From the NCBI RefSeq assembly GCF_030142155.1, contig NZ_CP126247.1, forward strand, positions 3,162,001-3,226,000: 64,000 nucleotides of DNA. The letters run 5' to 3'. The position numbers and the translations under genes are program-made. Shown here in pieces: positions 26,522 to 35,342 of this stretch (the first letter of the stretch is position 1; every line of letters begins with the position of its first letter). Origin of the DNA: Arthrobacter sp. zg-Y820. GTDB lineage: Bacteria; Actinomycetota; Actinomycetes; Actinomycetales; Micrococcaceae. The notes beneath the pieces are model-generated. The model saw nothing but the letters and a program-made list of their open reading frames with translations, had not been told where the DNA came from and searched no databases.

Positions 26522-26775
26522 ATGACCGTCGAACTTCGCCCCTGGACTCTTGGAGACGCACACGCGCTGTGCGCTGCATCCGGCAGAGCCCGGACTTTGA
26601 GACGCAATTTGGCAATGCCCACCCGGCCACCATCGCTCAGGCCCGTGACTACATCAGCTCCCAACTTCCATTGACAGTGTCGAGGCGCAACTGGGCAATC
26701 ACGATCGACGGTGTTGCTCTGGGCAATGTGGGGCTGTCAGCCATTGATCAACGCCACGGAAGTGCCTGGACGTAG
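26522..26775 (+). pseudogene. GNAT acetyltransferase, frameshifted and truncated
   Basis: Remnant of a Gcn5-related N-acetyltransferase. The first 18 codons (MTVELRPWTLGDAHALCAA) run in one frame; after a one-base loss near 26577 the sequence continues in another frame as IRQSPDFETQFGNAHPATIAQARDYISSQL (quoted here as two pieces: IRQSPDFETQFGNAH and PATIAQARDYISSQL), then NWAITIDGVALGNVGLSAID, stopping at 26775. The acetyl-CoA-binding half is missing. The truncation lies 60 bases from the lower-GC catabolic block, so the break probably marks the left junction of that insertion. Confidence 0.75.
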
Positions 26776-26833
26776 GTTCGCGGCACTGCCCACAATGAGC
26801 GGATCCCAAGACAGCCGCAGAGTACAACTACGT

Positions 26834-27643
26834 TCAGTTGCTTGTCAGCCCCGGGCCATATTCCGCCATAGCTTCATTGATGAGTGTTCGTGTTTCAAGG
26901 AGCTTCGGGAGAACCTCATGCTCGAGTTGTTCCATGGAAACGCGTTCGGTGTGCACCGCAACGTTGATCCCGGCAATAACGACCCCTTCGACATTTTTCA
27001 AAGGAGTTGCGATTGTGCGGACGCCGACTTCAACTTCCTGATCCATGAGGCACCACCCGCGTTCGCGTATGAGCGCGAGGTCCTCGCGTAGTCCGTCGTC
27101 GTCCGCAAAGTGGGGCAGCGTCGCGAGTTGCTCTCTCCGATCGAGGTACGCCTTGAGATCCGGCTCCGGCAGGTACGCGAGCAGGACCCGGCCGAGTGCA
27201 GTGATCACCGGATCGATGCGTGTTCCCACTTGCACATTGAAGGTCATGATGCGCTTTTGTGCCGATGCCCGCGCGATGTACACAACGTTGTCGCCGTCGA
27301 ACACTCCGACCGAGCAGGCCTCCCGCAGTTCCGCATTCAGGTCCGCCAAAAACGGGTTGACGATGCCCGGAAGTTCGCCGGACGTCAAATAGGATCCGCC
27401 GAGGTCAAGCACGCGGGGACTCAAGCGGAACCGGTTTTCTGTCTGGGAGACATAGCCCAACGCGTGAAGAGTCAGCAGAAATCGCCTGGCGCTGGGCTTG
27501 GACAGCCCGGTAGCGGTTGCCACTTCCGTAAGCGTCATGGTTCGCCGTTCGCTGTTGAACGCCTTGATGACCGCGAGCCCCTTGTCCAGGGACTGCACAT
27601 AATCACTGGATGAGATCGGATGTACGAACCTGCTTTGATCCAC
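26834..27643 (-). CDS. IclR-family transcriptional regulator
   Basis: 269-residue regulator with an N-terminal winged helix (YVQSLDKGLAVIKAF, then LTEVATATGLSKPSARRFLLTL) and a C-terminal IclR effector-binding domain ending near GINVAVHTERVSMEQL. It resembles the PcaR/PobR/MhpR type that senses aromatic metabolites. I favour the GTG at 27643 because GGGAAGG lies just upstream; the ATG at 27664 lacks a ribosome site. It is the last gene of the long minus-strand operon and is the only regulator in the block, so it probably controls the cluster and may bind the 29-bp palindrome at 35192-35220. Confidence 0.88.
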   Translation of the reverse strand: MDQSRFVHPISSSDYVQSLDKGLAVIKAFNSERRTMTLTEVATATGLSKPSARRFLLTLHALGYVSQTENRFRLSPRVLDLGGSYLTSGELPGIVNPFLADLNAELREACSVGVFDGDNVVYIARASAQKRIMTFNVQVGTRIDPVITALGRVLLAYLPEPDLKAYLDRREQLATLPHFADDDGLREDLALIRERGWCLMDQEVEVGVRTIATPLKNVEGVVIAGINVAVHTERVSMEQLEHEVLPKLLETRTLINEAMAEYGPGLTSN

Positions 27644-27716
27644 GTTGCCTTCCCCGCGCCGCATCAGAGATTTGCCGACGGCGCCTGTGCACACGAATTT
27701 CGCGTGACTGTCCAAT

Positions 27717-28571
27717 TTAGCTGTGCGTTGCCAGATACGCCGACACCAGCGCGTTGAAAGCCGGGGCGCGTTCCACCTGGCTCCAGTGTCCACACTGCGA
27801 AAACACATGGAGATCAGCATGGGGGATAGCCTCGGCCAGCTGCAGACTGCGACTGAGAGGAATAACCCGGTCTTGACGCCCATGGATAAGCAGCACCGGA
27901 ATGTCCAGAGCGGAGAGGACGCCAATATCCAGGGGTAGTTGTTCCCGGTCGACGTCGCGGGCAGCGATGACCGCCCGGAACCGTTCGGCCGCACCCGCAG
28001 TGGAGGCAGCCGCGTAGCGTGCGTCTACCAGTTCATCAGTCACCAGCGAAGAGTCCACGACGAAGTCCAAAAGGGCTTCGCGTATGCCGGCGGGCGTCAT
28101 AGTGGGGCGTGCGTGGCTTGTCAACGCTTTGGTGCGCGGGGCACCTCCCGTGCCCATCGAGATGATGCCGGCCAGCCGCTCCGGATGGTCAATGGCAAAT
28201 TGGAAGGCGACCCAACCGCCCAGGGAGTTGCCGACCAGCCAGGTCTTTTCGATGCCCAGGGCATCGAGGACGCGGACCACATGTTCCACCCAAGCCTTAA
28301 TCCCGTAGAGGGCACCGTCCGCAGCGGTCGTCTGGCCGAAACCGAGCAGATCGATGGCGATCGTTTGGCAGTGTTCGGAAAGTTCCGGCAGGTTGAGCCA
28401 CCAGTTGGCCGCTGCGGAGACTCCGCTGCCTGACCCATGGAGGAACACCACCGGCACGCCGTCGCCTGCGCCGTGGTAGTGGGTCAACTCCCCCGGCGCC
28501 GTCTGGAGCCACTGGTCTTCCAACCCGAAGAAGGGGTCCGTGCTGAAACCGGGCGCTGCTTGCATACTCAT
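27717..28571 (-). CDS. Meta-cleavage-product alpha/beta hydrolase (MhpC-like)
   Basis: 284-residue hydrolase of the alpha/beta fold. Catalytic triad visible as S116 (VGNSLGGW), D234 (HGRQDRVIP) and H262 (CGHWSQVE); the oxyanion region is FLHGSGSGVSAAANWW. The sequence matches C-C bond hydrolases of meta-cleavage pathways (MhpC, BphD), which split 2-hydroxy-6-oxo-dienoates into 2-hydroxypenta-2,4-dienoate and a carboxylic acid. The start at 28571 is one base after the dioxygenase stop, so translation is coupled. Substrate assignment relies on the MhpA- and MhpB-like neighbours. Confidence 0.85.
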   Translation of the reverse strand: MSMQAAPGFSTDPFFGLEDQWLQTAPGELTHYHGAGDGVPVVFLHGSGSGVSAAANWWLNLPELSEHCQTIAIDLLGFGQTTAADGALYGIKAWVEHVVRVLDALGIEKTWLVGNSLGGWVAFQFAIDHPERLAGIISMGTGGAPRTKALTSHARPTMTPAGIREALLDFVVDSSLVTDELVDARYAAASTAGAAERFRAVIAARDVDREQLPLDIGVLSALDIPVLLIHGRQDRVIPLSRSLQLAEAIPHADLHVFSQCGHWSQVERAPAFNALVSAYLATHS

Positions 28572-28572
28572 A

Positions 28573-29517
28573 TCAGTCGTTCCTGGTTGATTCGGTGAAC
28601 GCGGCCACAAGGCCCATTCCGGTGACCCAACGGTGCACCGGTTCGTACGCGACAGTTTCGACGGGTCCGTTCCAGGCGCCGAGGCCCGCAATCCAGGTCC
28701 GGACCTCGTGGGCGCCGTTGCCCGCGATTCGTTCCATTTCCTCGGTATCCATCGCCAACAGCGGCTCGAGATCTCCGGAGGTCATCTTGTCGAGGAACCA
28801 GCGGTCCCATTCTTCGTTGATGTCCCCTTCGTGGCCTGCAGCAATGCGTTCGGCCAAACCCGCTTCACGGGCGGCGTTGTATTCGACGACCGTGTCCCGG
28901 CCATCGATCAGGAACTCGCGGGTCTGGTCATCGATGGATTCGTCGTAGGGCGAGGCGGCCTTCACCCAGTGCGACAGCCCGCCGGAGGAGATGACCAAAA
29001 CGCGCAGATCCTCGTCCAGCGCCCGGATGGACTCGCCGACGGCGCGGCCAAACTCGTGAGCCCGGCGCATGGACGGCCGTGGCTCGGCGCCACAGTCGAC
29101 CATGATCGGCAGAACCGGCGTCGTCATTTCCGGAAGCAGCACCTCGTACGGCTGGACAATGCCGTGGTCAATGCCCATGCGCAGCGAGAAGGCCGGGTCA
29201 AAGTTGCGTCCCCGCACACTGTCCACGATTTTGCGACCTATGCCGCCCATGTGCGGAAGATGGCCCTTGTGGCCGCCGTAGTCGCCGAAACTCACGACTT
29301 CGCCGGCGCCAATGCAGAATGCCGGCATCAAATCGAAAAAGAAGTTGCGCATGTGGTCCGGTCCGAAAATCACGATCAGGTCGGGATTGAGGTCCTGGAC
29401 CTTTTCCTTGATCAACGCGGCACCGGCCGCAAACTTTGATCCCGGTCCTGTGATGTCAAAGGACTCGTCCCAGAAGGGCGAATGAGACATGGCGACGTAG
29501 CCGATGATTTGTGCCAT
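28573..29517 (-). CDS. Extradiol dioxygenase, MhpB-like (LigB superfamily)
   Basis: 314 residues, the same length as 2,3-dihydroxyphenylpropionate 1,2-dioxygenase (MhpB). Features: MSHSPFW near residue 10 (metal-ligand histidine), IFGPDHMRNFFFDLMPAFCIG, and ISSGGLSHWV near residue 175. The enzyme opens a catechol ring beside the hydroxyls using Fe(II). It lies between the hydroxylase and the hydrolase genes in the expected pathway order, 16 bases after the hydroxylase. The exact catechol (2,3-dihydroxyphenylpropionate, -cinnamate or another) cannot be fixed from sequence. Confidence 0.88.
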   Translation of the reverse strand: MAQIIGYVAMSHSPFWDESFDITGPGSKFAAGAALIKEKVQDLNPDLIVIFGPDHMRNFFFDLMPAFCIGAGEVVSFGDYGGHKGHLPHMGGIGRKIVDSVRGRNFDPAFSLRMGIDHGIVQPYEVLLPEMTTPVLPIMVDCGAEPRPSMRRAHEFGRAVGESIRALDEDLRVLVISSGGLSHWVKAASPYDESIDDQTREFLIDGRDTVVEYNAAREAGLAERIAAGHEGDINEEWDRWFLDKMTSGDLEPLLAMDTEEMERIAGNGAHEVRTWIAGLGAWNGPVETVAYEPVHRWVTGMGLVAAFTESTRND

Positions 29518-29533
29518 CGTGGTGGACTCCTCT

Positions 29534-31150
29534 TTAGCGGTTGGTGGTTTGGGGCGTTTTGGCTTTCAGCGGCAATACAGCGCTGAAACGTTCAGTCATG
29601 TCGTTGGCATCCGCCCGCGAACATGTTGCTGCGAGATAGCGGTCCGGCCGGAGCACCAGAATTTCCCAGTTTTCGCGCCCGCGGCCCCAATCTCGAAAAC
29701 CGCCCTGCAGGTCATCGAGCAGCACTGTCTCCGTACCGGTCTGCAGCAGATGCTGGCCGGCCCGTGAGCGGTTCACCCGAAGGAACCTGGCCCCGATCTT
29801 CCGCCAGTAGTCGGCGTGCTCATCGTCGAGGTGATCGAGAGGATCGATGTTGATGCCGATGACTGCGAACCAGTCTCCGGCAGCCTCGTCCAGTTTCGCC
29901 CGCGCCCCGTCGGCCGACTCGACATCGGGCTGGATGAACATCCTGCCTACGGGATCCTTCGCGGACGGGTCCAGCACAACGCCCTCCGCATAGAACGGCA
30001 TGGGCTTGAATTTCATTTGGAGGAGGTAATCGCGCGACGCCGGGATGCGCTGCATCGCACGCAGGCCATAGCTCCGCGCTTTTTCGCCCAGTTTCGTTTT
30101 GGGCCCGTAAACCTTTCCCAATGTTGTTGCCAGTTCGACCAGGGCGCGGGCGTGGCCGCGCCGCTCCTGGCCGTAGGTCTCCAAGACCTCCGCGGAGATG
30201 CCGTGGCGCACGACGGCTGCGAGTTTCCAACCCAAATTTGCTGCGTCGCGGATGCCGGAGTTCATGCCCTGCCCGAACCATGGCGGCTGCAGGTGGGCCG
30301 CATCGCCGGCGAGGAAGGCGCGTCCAACCTGGAATCGGTTCGCCACCCTGGAATGGTGCGAGTAGACGCGGGCGCGTTCAAGGCCCGGCATCGGACCGGT
30401 CCAGTTGAAGTGGGCCCGGATGAGTTTCTCCACCTCTTCCGGTCGGACCATCTGCTCGTCCGTTTCGTTGTCGTTGAGCCTGAATTCGAACCTTCGGTAG
30501 CCGTACGGCAGGTCGATCGACACGAAGGGGCGGTCACTGCTGATGTAGTTGCCGGAGAACGGGGCGTGATAGGTCGAGTTGCGGATGTCGACAACCAGCC
30601 AACGTGCGCCGAGCGTCTTACCCTCCAAGGTTGCACCGATCAACTTCCTGACCAGGCTTCGTCCGCCGTCGGCGCCGACCACATACCGGGCGCTGATGGT
30701 CTCCTCCATGCCGTCCTTGGTGCGAATCGTGGCCAGAACCTGATCCTGGGTCTGCTCAAGGTTGACCAGTTCCCGTTCGAGCAGGAGTTCAACGTGCCCG
30801 AAGCGGTCAAGGCCCGTTCTGAGTTTCCTTTCCAGCATTGGCTGCAGGAAGGAGTTCCGCCGCGGCCAGCCGAACGGCTGCCCCGAGGGTGCGATCTCGG
30901 CCAGCTTGGTGAGGTTGGAATCGAACCAGATCAGGGACTGGTTCTGGATCATGTCAGAATGCACTTCCGTCCCCAGCCCGCAGGCCTGGAAGACCCGGAG
31001 CGACTCGTCATCGACGCCGACGCCGCGGGGATAGTCGACCACGGCTTCGGCCTTGTCGATCACTGTGGTTTGAATGCCGTAGACGCCGAGAAGGTTGGCG
31101 ATCGTGATGCCGCAGGGACCGGCTCCGACGATAAGTACTTCGGTGTTCAC
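29534..31150 (-). CDS. FAD-dependent aromatic hydroxylase, MhpA-like
   Basis: 538-residue flavoprotein monooxygenase of the PheA/TfdB class, similar in length to 3-(3-hydroxyphenyl)propionate hydroxylase. GAGPCG at residues 8-13 binds the ADP part of FAD, VVGADGGRSLVR is the DG motif, and AFLAGDAAHLQPPWFGQGMN is the GD motif. It would hydroxylate a phenolic acid to the catechol cleaved by the next enzyme, using NAD(P)H and O2. Part of the long minus-strand operon, 55 bases after the ABC binding-protein gene. Confidence 0.87.
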   Translation of the reverse strand: MNTEVLIVGAGPCGITIANLLGVYGIQTTVIDKAEAVVDYPRGVGVDDESLRVFQACGLGTEVHSDMIQNQSLIWFDSNLTKLAEIAPSGQPFGWPRRNSFLQPMLERKLRTGLDRFGHVELLLERELVNLEQTQDQVLATIRTKDGMEETISARYVVGADGGRSLVRKLIGATLEGKTLGARWLVVDIRNSTYHAPFSGNYISSDRPFVSIDLPYGYRRFEFRLNDNETDEQMVRPEEVEKLIRAHFNWTGPMPGLERARVYSHHSRVANRFQVGRAFLAGDAAHLQPPWFGQGMNSGIRDAANLGWKLAAVVRHGISAEVLETYGQERRGHARALVELATTLGKVYGPKTKLGEKARSYGLRAMQRIPASRDYLLQMKFKPMPFYAEGVVLDPSAKDPVGRMFIQPDVESADGARAKLDEAAGDWFAVIGINIDPLDHLDDEHADYWRKIGARFLRVNRSRAGQHLLQTGTETVLLDDLQGGFRDWGRGRENWEILVLRPDRYLAATCSRADANDMTERFSAVLPLKAKTPQTTNR

Positions 31151-31205
31151 TGGTGAATCTCCTAGATAAGGGGAGGAAGGCTGGAGGCGTCCCCGGACAG
31201 GCCGT

Positions 31206-32249
31206 TTAGAACTTGGTGTTCAGCAGCTCAAGGGCGGAGCGGTACTTTTCGCCGCCGGGATACGAGAGGCGTACCGGGTCGCCAAGTTCCTCGGCACCCT
31301 CGGGTTTCGGTGCGTTGGGCATGGTCCCAAACTCGAAGACGTGCTCGGCGACCGACGCCTGACCGGCCTCGCTGAACATCCAGCTCACGAGAAGGCGGGA
31401 GGCATTCGGATGCGGTGCGCCGTCAAGGACCCCGTAGGCTACGTCCGAAAAGAAAGCGCCGTCCTCCATGGCAACGAATTCCAGGGGAGCACCTTGTGCG
31501 ACTTGGCGCATGTAGCTGCCATAGCCGGCCACGAACGAAACCGCGGTTTCCCCGGTGACCGTTGCCTGGAGCGCGTTGGCCACTGACGGGTAGATTTTCG
31601 GGCTGGCGTCGGTTTTGAAGCCGTCGATCCAATCTTCATCGATGGTTCCTGCAGACATCGCGGCGGAAATCATCTGCGGAACGACACCGCTCTGCTTGGG
31701 ATTCGAAGTGGCAATCTGCCCGGACAACGCGGAACCTCCGAGCTCATCCCAGGTTGCGGGCATCTCTTCTGCCGAGAGGACGTCAGTGTTGTACGCGGTG
31801 GCGTACAGGTGCTGAGAGGGGACGCTCCACCTGTCGTCAGGACCGACAAAGGCCGCGTCCAGTGCGTCTGCTTCCATGGGTTTGTAGGCGGCCAGATAGC
31901 CCTTGTCGTTATAGCGTTCGACATCAGAGACACCAATATGGACCAGGTCGGCTTCGAATCCGCCGGCCACCTGCTCGCCCTCCAACCGGGAGTCGAGCTC
32001 CTGGCCGAAGATGTCCGAGGTGACGAGCTCAATACCGGGATATTCCTTCTTGAAGTCCGCATACACGGCACCATAAAGATCCTCCGTGGGACCATAGATG
32101 GTAACCTGCCCCTCTGATTTAGCTGCCTCATAGAGCTCCGCGACGGTAGTTGCAGTCACGGCTTCGGGGGCCGCAGCATCACCGCCGCACGCAGTGAGCA
32201 GCATCATTGCGGCTGCCGCGAAGGTAACGAGCTTCTTCGGATGCTTCAT
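31206..32249 (-). CDS. ABC transporter substrate-binding lipoprotein (Fbp-like family)
   Basis: 347-residue extracellular binding protein of the class that includes iron(III), putrescine and thiamine binders. Signal peptide with lipobox LLTAC near residue 21; mature region opens with AKSEGQVTIYGPTEDLY, characteristic of this class (here GPTED replaces the usual YTS-type start). It belongs to the same operon as an ATPase and a fused permease. Its place at the head of an aromatic catabolic operon suggests uptake of the aromatic substrate; an iron supply for the Fe(II) dioxygenase is the alternative. Confidence 0.82.
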   Translation of the reverse strand: MKHPKKLVTFAAAAMMLLTACGGDAAAPEAVTATTVAELYEAAKSEGQVTIYGPTEDLYGAVYADFKKEYPGIELVTSDIFGQELDSRLEGEQVAGGFEADLVHIGVSDVERYNDKGYLAAYKPMEADALDAAFVGPDDRWSVPSQHLYATAYNTDVLSAEEMPATWDELGGSALSGQIATSNPKQSGVVPQMISAAMSAGTIDEDWIDGFKTDASPKIYPSVANALQATVTGETAVSFVAGYGSYMRQVAQGAPLEFVAMEDGAFFSDVAYGVLDGAPHPNASRLLVSWMFSEAGQASVAEHVFEFGTMPNAPKPEGAEELGDPVRLSYPGGEKYRSALELLNTKF

Positions 32250-32263
32250 ATTCTTGGCCTTTC

Positions 32264-33406
32264 TTAGGCGTGCGCAGGGACGGCGATGGAAGTAGGTGTG
32301 CTCGTGGCGCCCTTGCGCACGCCGTCGACGATGACGCAGGTCCCCTCCGGCGGCTGGGCCGCGGCTTGCTGGCCGACCTCTATGTCGCGGGCGTACCCGG
32401 GCCGAACCCGGGCAACGATTTCAGCGACGCCGTCGCTGACGACAATCTCGACGTCGTCCCCCAGATGCGCTTTGGAGATGACTGTTCCCACGAAGGCGTT
32501 AGGTGTGCCTGTTCCGTCGTGGGGAGATACCCGTACGAGCCGTGAACGGATAGCCACCGTGACTTTGCTTCCGGGTACGGGGGCCGAGAGGCCGACAGCG
32601 TGCATGCGGTTGCCGTTTCCGATTTCCACCGCCGTACCGTCGCCGTCCGGGCCGACAACTGTCGCTTCAAAGAAGTTGTCAAAGCCGACAAACTCGGCGA
32701 CGAAGGCCGTTTTTGGAGCCACGAAGACATCGCGGGGGGCTCCCTGCTGAACAATCTTTCCGTCCTGCAGCACCAGGACCCGGTCGGCGAGGCCCCCGGC
32801 GTCTTCCTTGTCGTGGGTGACGTAGACGGCGGTCGCACCGAGGTGCTGCTGAATTCGGCGGATTTCCCGGCGCATCTGGGCACGCAGGTTCGTGTCGAGG
32901 CTGGACAGCGGTTCGTCCAGGAGCAGGAGCCGCGGCCGAGGCACGACGGCCCTTGCCAAGGCAACGCGCTGCTGCTGGCCGCCGGACAGGGTTCCGGGGT
33001 AGGAGTCGCGATGTTCCCAGAGGTCCACCATGACGAGCGTTTCACGGACCCGCTCGAGGACTTCAGCCTTCGGCGTTTTCGAGCGCTTCAGCGGATACGC
33101 GACGTTCTCAAAGACGGTTTTATGCGGCCAGAGGGCAAAGCTCTGGAACACCATGCCGAGCTTGCGCTGTTCGGGGGCCTTGTTGATGCCGTTCTCGCCG
33201 TCGAACACGGCGTCGTCGCCGAGGTAGACGGTACCGCCCTCAGGGCTTTCCAATCCGGCTATCGCTCGGAGGAGTGTGCTCTTGCCGCAGCCGGATGGAC
33301 CCAGGAGGCACACAAACTCGCCGTCATGGACCTCGAGACTAACGTGGTCCAAGACAGTCTTGGCGCCGAACGATTTGTGCAGGTTTTTGATGCTGATGCT
33401 GGTCAT
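32264..33406 (-). CDS. ABC transporter ATP-binding protein (PotA/FbpC type)
   Basis: 380-residue ATPase. Walker A LLGPSGCGKSTLL near residue 36, signature [15 protein letters not shown], Walker B LLLLDEPLSSLDTNLR, switch VTHDKEDA, and a C-terminal TOBE-type beta domain. The start ATG at 33406 overlaps the permease stop (ATGA), which I preferred over upstream starts inside the permease gene. Second gene of the operon. Confidence 0.9.
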   Translation of the reverse strand: MTSISIKNLHKSFGAKTVLDHVSLEVHDGEFVCLLGPSGCGKSTLLRAIAGLESPEGGTVYLGDDAVFDGENGINKAPEQRKLGMVFQSFALWPHKTVFENVAYPLKRSKTPKAEVLERVRETLVMVDLWEHRDSYPGTLSGGQQQRVALARAVVPRPRLLLLDEPLSSLDTNLRAQMRREIRRIQQHLGATAVYVTHDKEDAGGLADRVLVLQDGKIVQQGAPRDVFVAPKTAFVAEFVGFDNFFEATVVGPDGDGTAVEIGNGNRMHAVGLSAPVPGSKVTVAIRSRLVRVSPHDGTGTPNAFVGTVISKAHLGDDVEIVVSDGVAEIVARVRPGYARDIEVGQQAAAQPPEGTCVIVDGVRKGATSTPTSIAVPAHA

Positions 33407-35172
33407 GAGGTGACTCCTAGTTCTTCCGCTCGCGGCCGGGTGACTGAGCGGCTGACGAGCGTGCGGACAATGAACCATGCGAGGAAGGCGATCCCTGCCA
33501 GTCCGGCCATGGCGCAGGTGAAGATGACGTAGAGGGCTGAGGCGAGGACGGTCTCGCCGCTGTTGTAGAAGCCGAAGCTGATGGTGGAGATCATTTCGGT
33601 GCTGGCGCTGCCCAGCAGGATGGGCACGTCCAAGATGCCGGACATGGTGATGGCCACGAGGAACCAGGCGGAAATGAGGCTGGGTCCCATGAGGCGAACG
33701 GTGACGGTTGTCACGGCGCGGAGAAAACTGTCACCGGCGATGCGTGACGCCTCCTCCATGTCGACACTGATCTGGGCCAGTGCACCTTCCAGGGTTCGGG
33801 TGGCCAAGGGAACGGTTGCCACTGCAAGTCCGATGACGAGGATCCAGACGGTTCCATAGAGCGGCCGGGTTCCCGGCGTCATCAGGACGGACCAAAGGAA
33901 CGCGAGGCCGAGAACGAGACCGGGCATGGCGGCGGGAACCCAGGAAGCCAGCTGGATGAACCGGCCGAGCCTTCCCCGCATGCGAACAAACGCGAAGCTC
34001 ACCACCAATGCCAGCACCACGGTCAGGAGGCCGCCGACGGTGGAAACGATGATTGTGGTCCGCAACGCGCGCATCACGTTGGGAGTCTCGAGGAGCCTCT
34101 CAAAGTTCTGCGTCGTCAGCTCCTGAGAACCGAGGTAGGGCTGAAAGGCACTGAGCACGACCTGAATGATCGGAAGGACGAGCGCAATGAAGAAGTAGAA
34201 CAGCGTCATCGCGACAACAAGTACCGTCCACCTTCCCGGTTTCCGAAGGGCAGCCCCTTTTGACCGCCCTCCGACGGAGGTGTAGGTTCTGCCGCCGCCG
34301 GTCAGCTTCAGCTGCGCGAGGACCAGGACCGCCAGGATCAGGACGATCACGAGAGAGGAGGCCGAGGCAGCGGAATAGTCCGCCTCGTAGCCGCCTCGCA
34401 GGTAGTCGTAAATGTGCGTGGCATAAACCTCTATGCCCGCGGGCTGCCCCAGCACAGCTGGCGTCTCAAAAGCCTCGAGACCCTTGACGAAGATAAACAG
34501 GCTGGCCGCGCCGAGCGCAGGGAGCAGTGCGGGGAGCTCGATTCCGATGAAAGACCGCATCCTGCCGGCCCCGCTGATCCGCGCCGCTTCTTCCAGTGCT
34601 GAGTTCTGGTTCCGGAAGGCACCCAGGATGATCATGTAGGCCAACGCGCTGGCTTTAAGGACGGTCACCAGCACCAGGCCAAACCAGCTTCGGGTGGTGA
34701 AGGCCGCGGCAAGGGAGTCCAGACTTATCGCATCCAGGAATTTGTTGATCATTCCGGCCGGCCCGGCTCCCAGCATTGCCCAGCTCAGCGAGTACAGCAC
34801 CGTCGGCATGGCTACCAGAATGACCATGACGGGCGTAATCAGGCGACGGAACGGCACGTCCATGCGCGTGGTGACAGTGGCGAAAAAGATGGCCACCGCC
34901 ATCGACAAGACCGTGATGACTATCGAATAGACCATCGTTGCCCCGAGGGAGCCAAAGGTGTCCGGGTCGGTCAGGACCCTTTGGAAGCCCGCGAGCGTCC
35001 AGGTTTGATTCCCGGACAAGGGCGAAGAATTGAACGCCCCGTACACCAGCATCCCCAACGGCCAGACGAACAGCCACGTGAAGACGAGGAGGCTGATGGT
35101 CTTGATGATCATGCCGACCGCCGCTGCGGGTCGGATGACTGGACGAGGACGCGGGGCGGTCAGCGTGCTCAT
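33403..35172 (-). CDS. ABC transporter permease, two fused membrane domains (FbpB type)
   Basis: 589-residue inner-membrane protein with about twelve hydrophobic helices and two EAA loops (LEEAARISGAGRMRSFIGIELP and MEEASRIAGDSFLRAVTTVTV), so two permease units are joined in one chain as in FbpB of iron(III) systems. The ATG at 35172 has GGAGG nine bases upstream. It is the first gene of the minus-strand catabolic operon, starting 20 bases from the edge of the 29-bp palindrome. Confidence 0.9.
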   Translation of the reverse strand: MSTLTAPRPRPVIRPAAAVGMIIKTISLLVFTWLFVWPLGMLVYGAFNSSPLSGNQTWTLAGFQRVLTDPDTFGSLGATMVYSIVITVLSMAVAIFFATVTTRMDVPFRRLITPVMVILVAMPTVLYSLSWAMLGAGPAGMINKFLDAISLDSLAAAFTTRSWFGLVLVTVLKASALAYMIILGAFRNQNSALEEAARISGAGRMRSFIGIELPALLPALGAASLFIFVKGLEAFETPAVLGQPAGIEVYATHIYDYLRGGYEADYSAASASSLVIVLILAVLVLAQLKLTGGGRTYTSVGGRSKGAALRKPGRWTVLVVAMTLFYFFIALVLPIIQVVLSAFQPYLGSQELTTQNFERLLETPNVMRALRTTIIVSTVGGLLTVVLALVVSFAFVRMRGRLGRFIQLASWVPAAMPGLVLGLAFLWSVLMTPGTRPLYGTVWILVIGLAVATVPLATRTLEGALAQISVDMEEASRIAGDSFLRAVTTVTVRLMGPSLISAWFLVAITMSGILDVPILLGSASTEMISTISFGFYNSGETVLASALYVIFTCAMAGLAGIAFLAWFIVRTLVSRSVTRPRAEELGVTS

Positions 35173-35191
35173 GGCCCTCCATTCTCTGCTT

Positions 35192-35220
35192 AATCGTTGT
35201 ACGCATTGCGTACAACGATT
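35192..35220. promoter_or_regulatory. Perfect 29-bp inverted repeat, operator between divergent catabolic units
   Basis: Two 14-base arms (aatcgttgtacgca and tgcgtacaacgatt) around a single central T. It lies 20 bases before the start of the permease gene (minus) and 122 bases before the hydratase gene (plus), the only divergent promoter region of the aromatic block. A degenerate related half-palindrome, tcgta-tatcg-tacga, directly follows at 35221-35235. Confidence 0.85.
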
Positions 35221-35342
35221 TCGTATATCGTACGAGTGTGTAAGCATGGTGACATGGATCACCTCAAGTCAGCAAACCCAACGAGTGCATAAATCGGCCC
35301 GTGTCACATGCCGGCAGATTCATGCCAAGGAGCCAGGACCCC

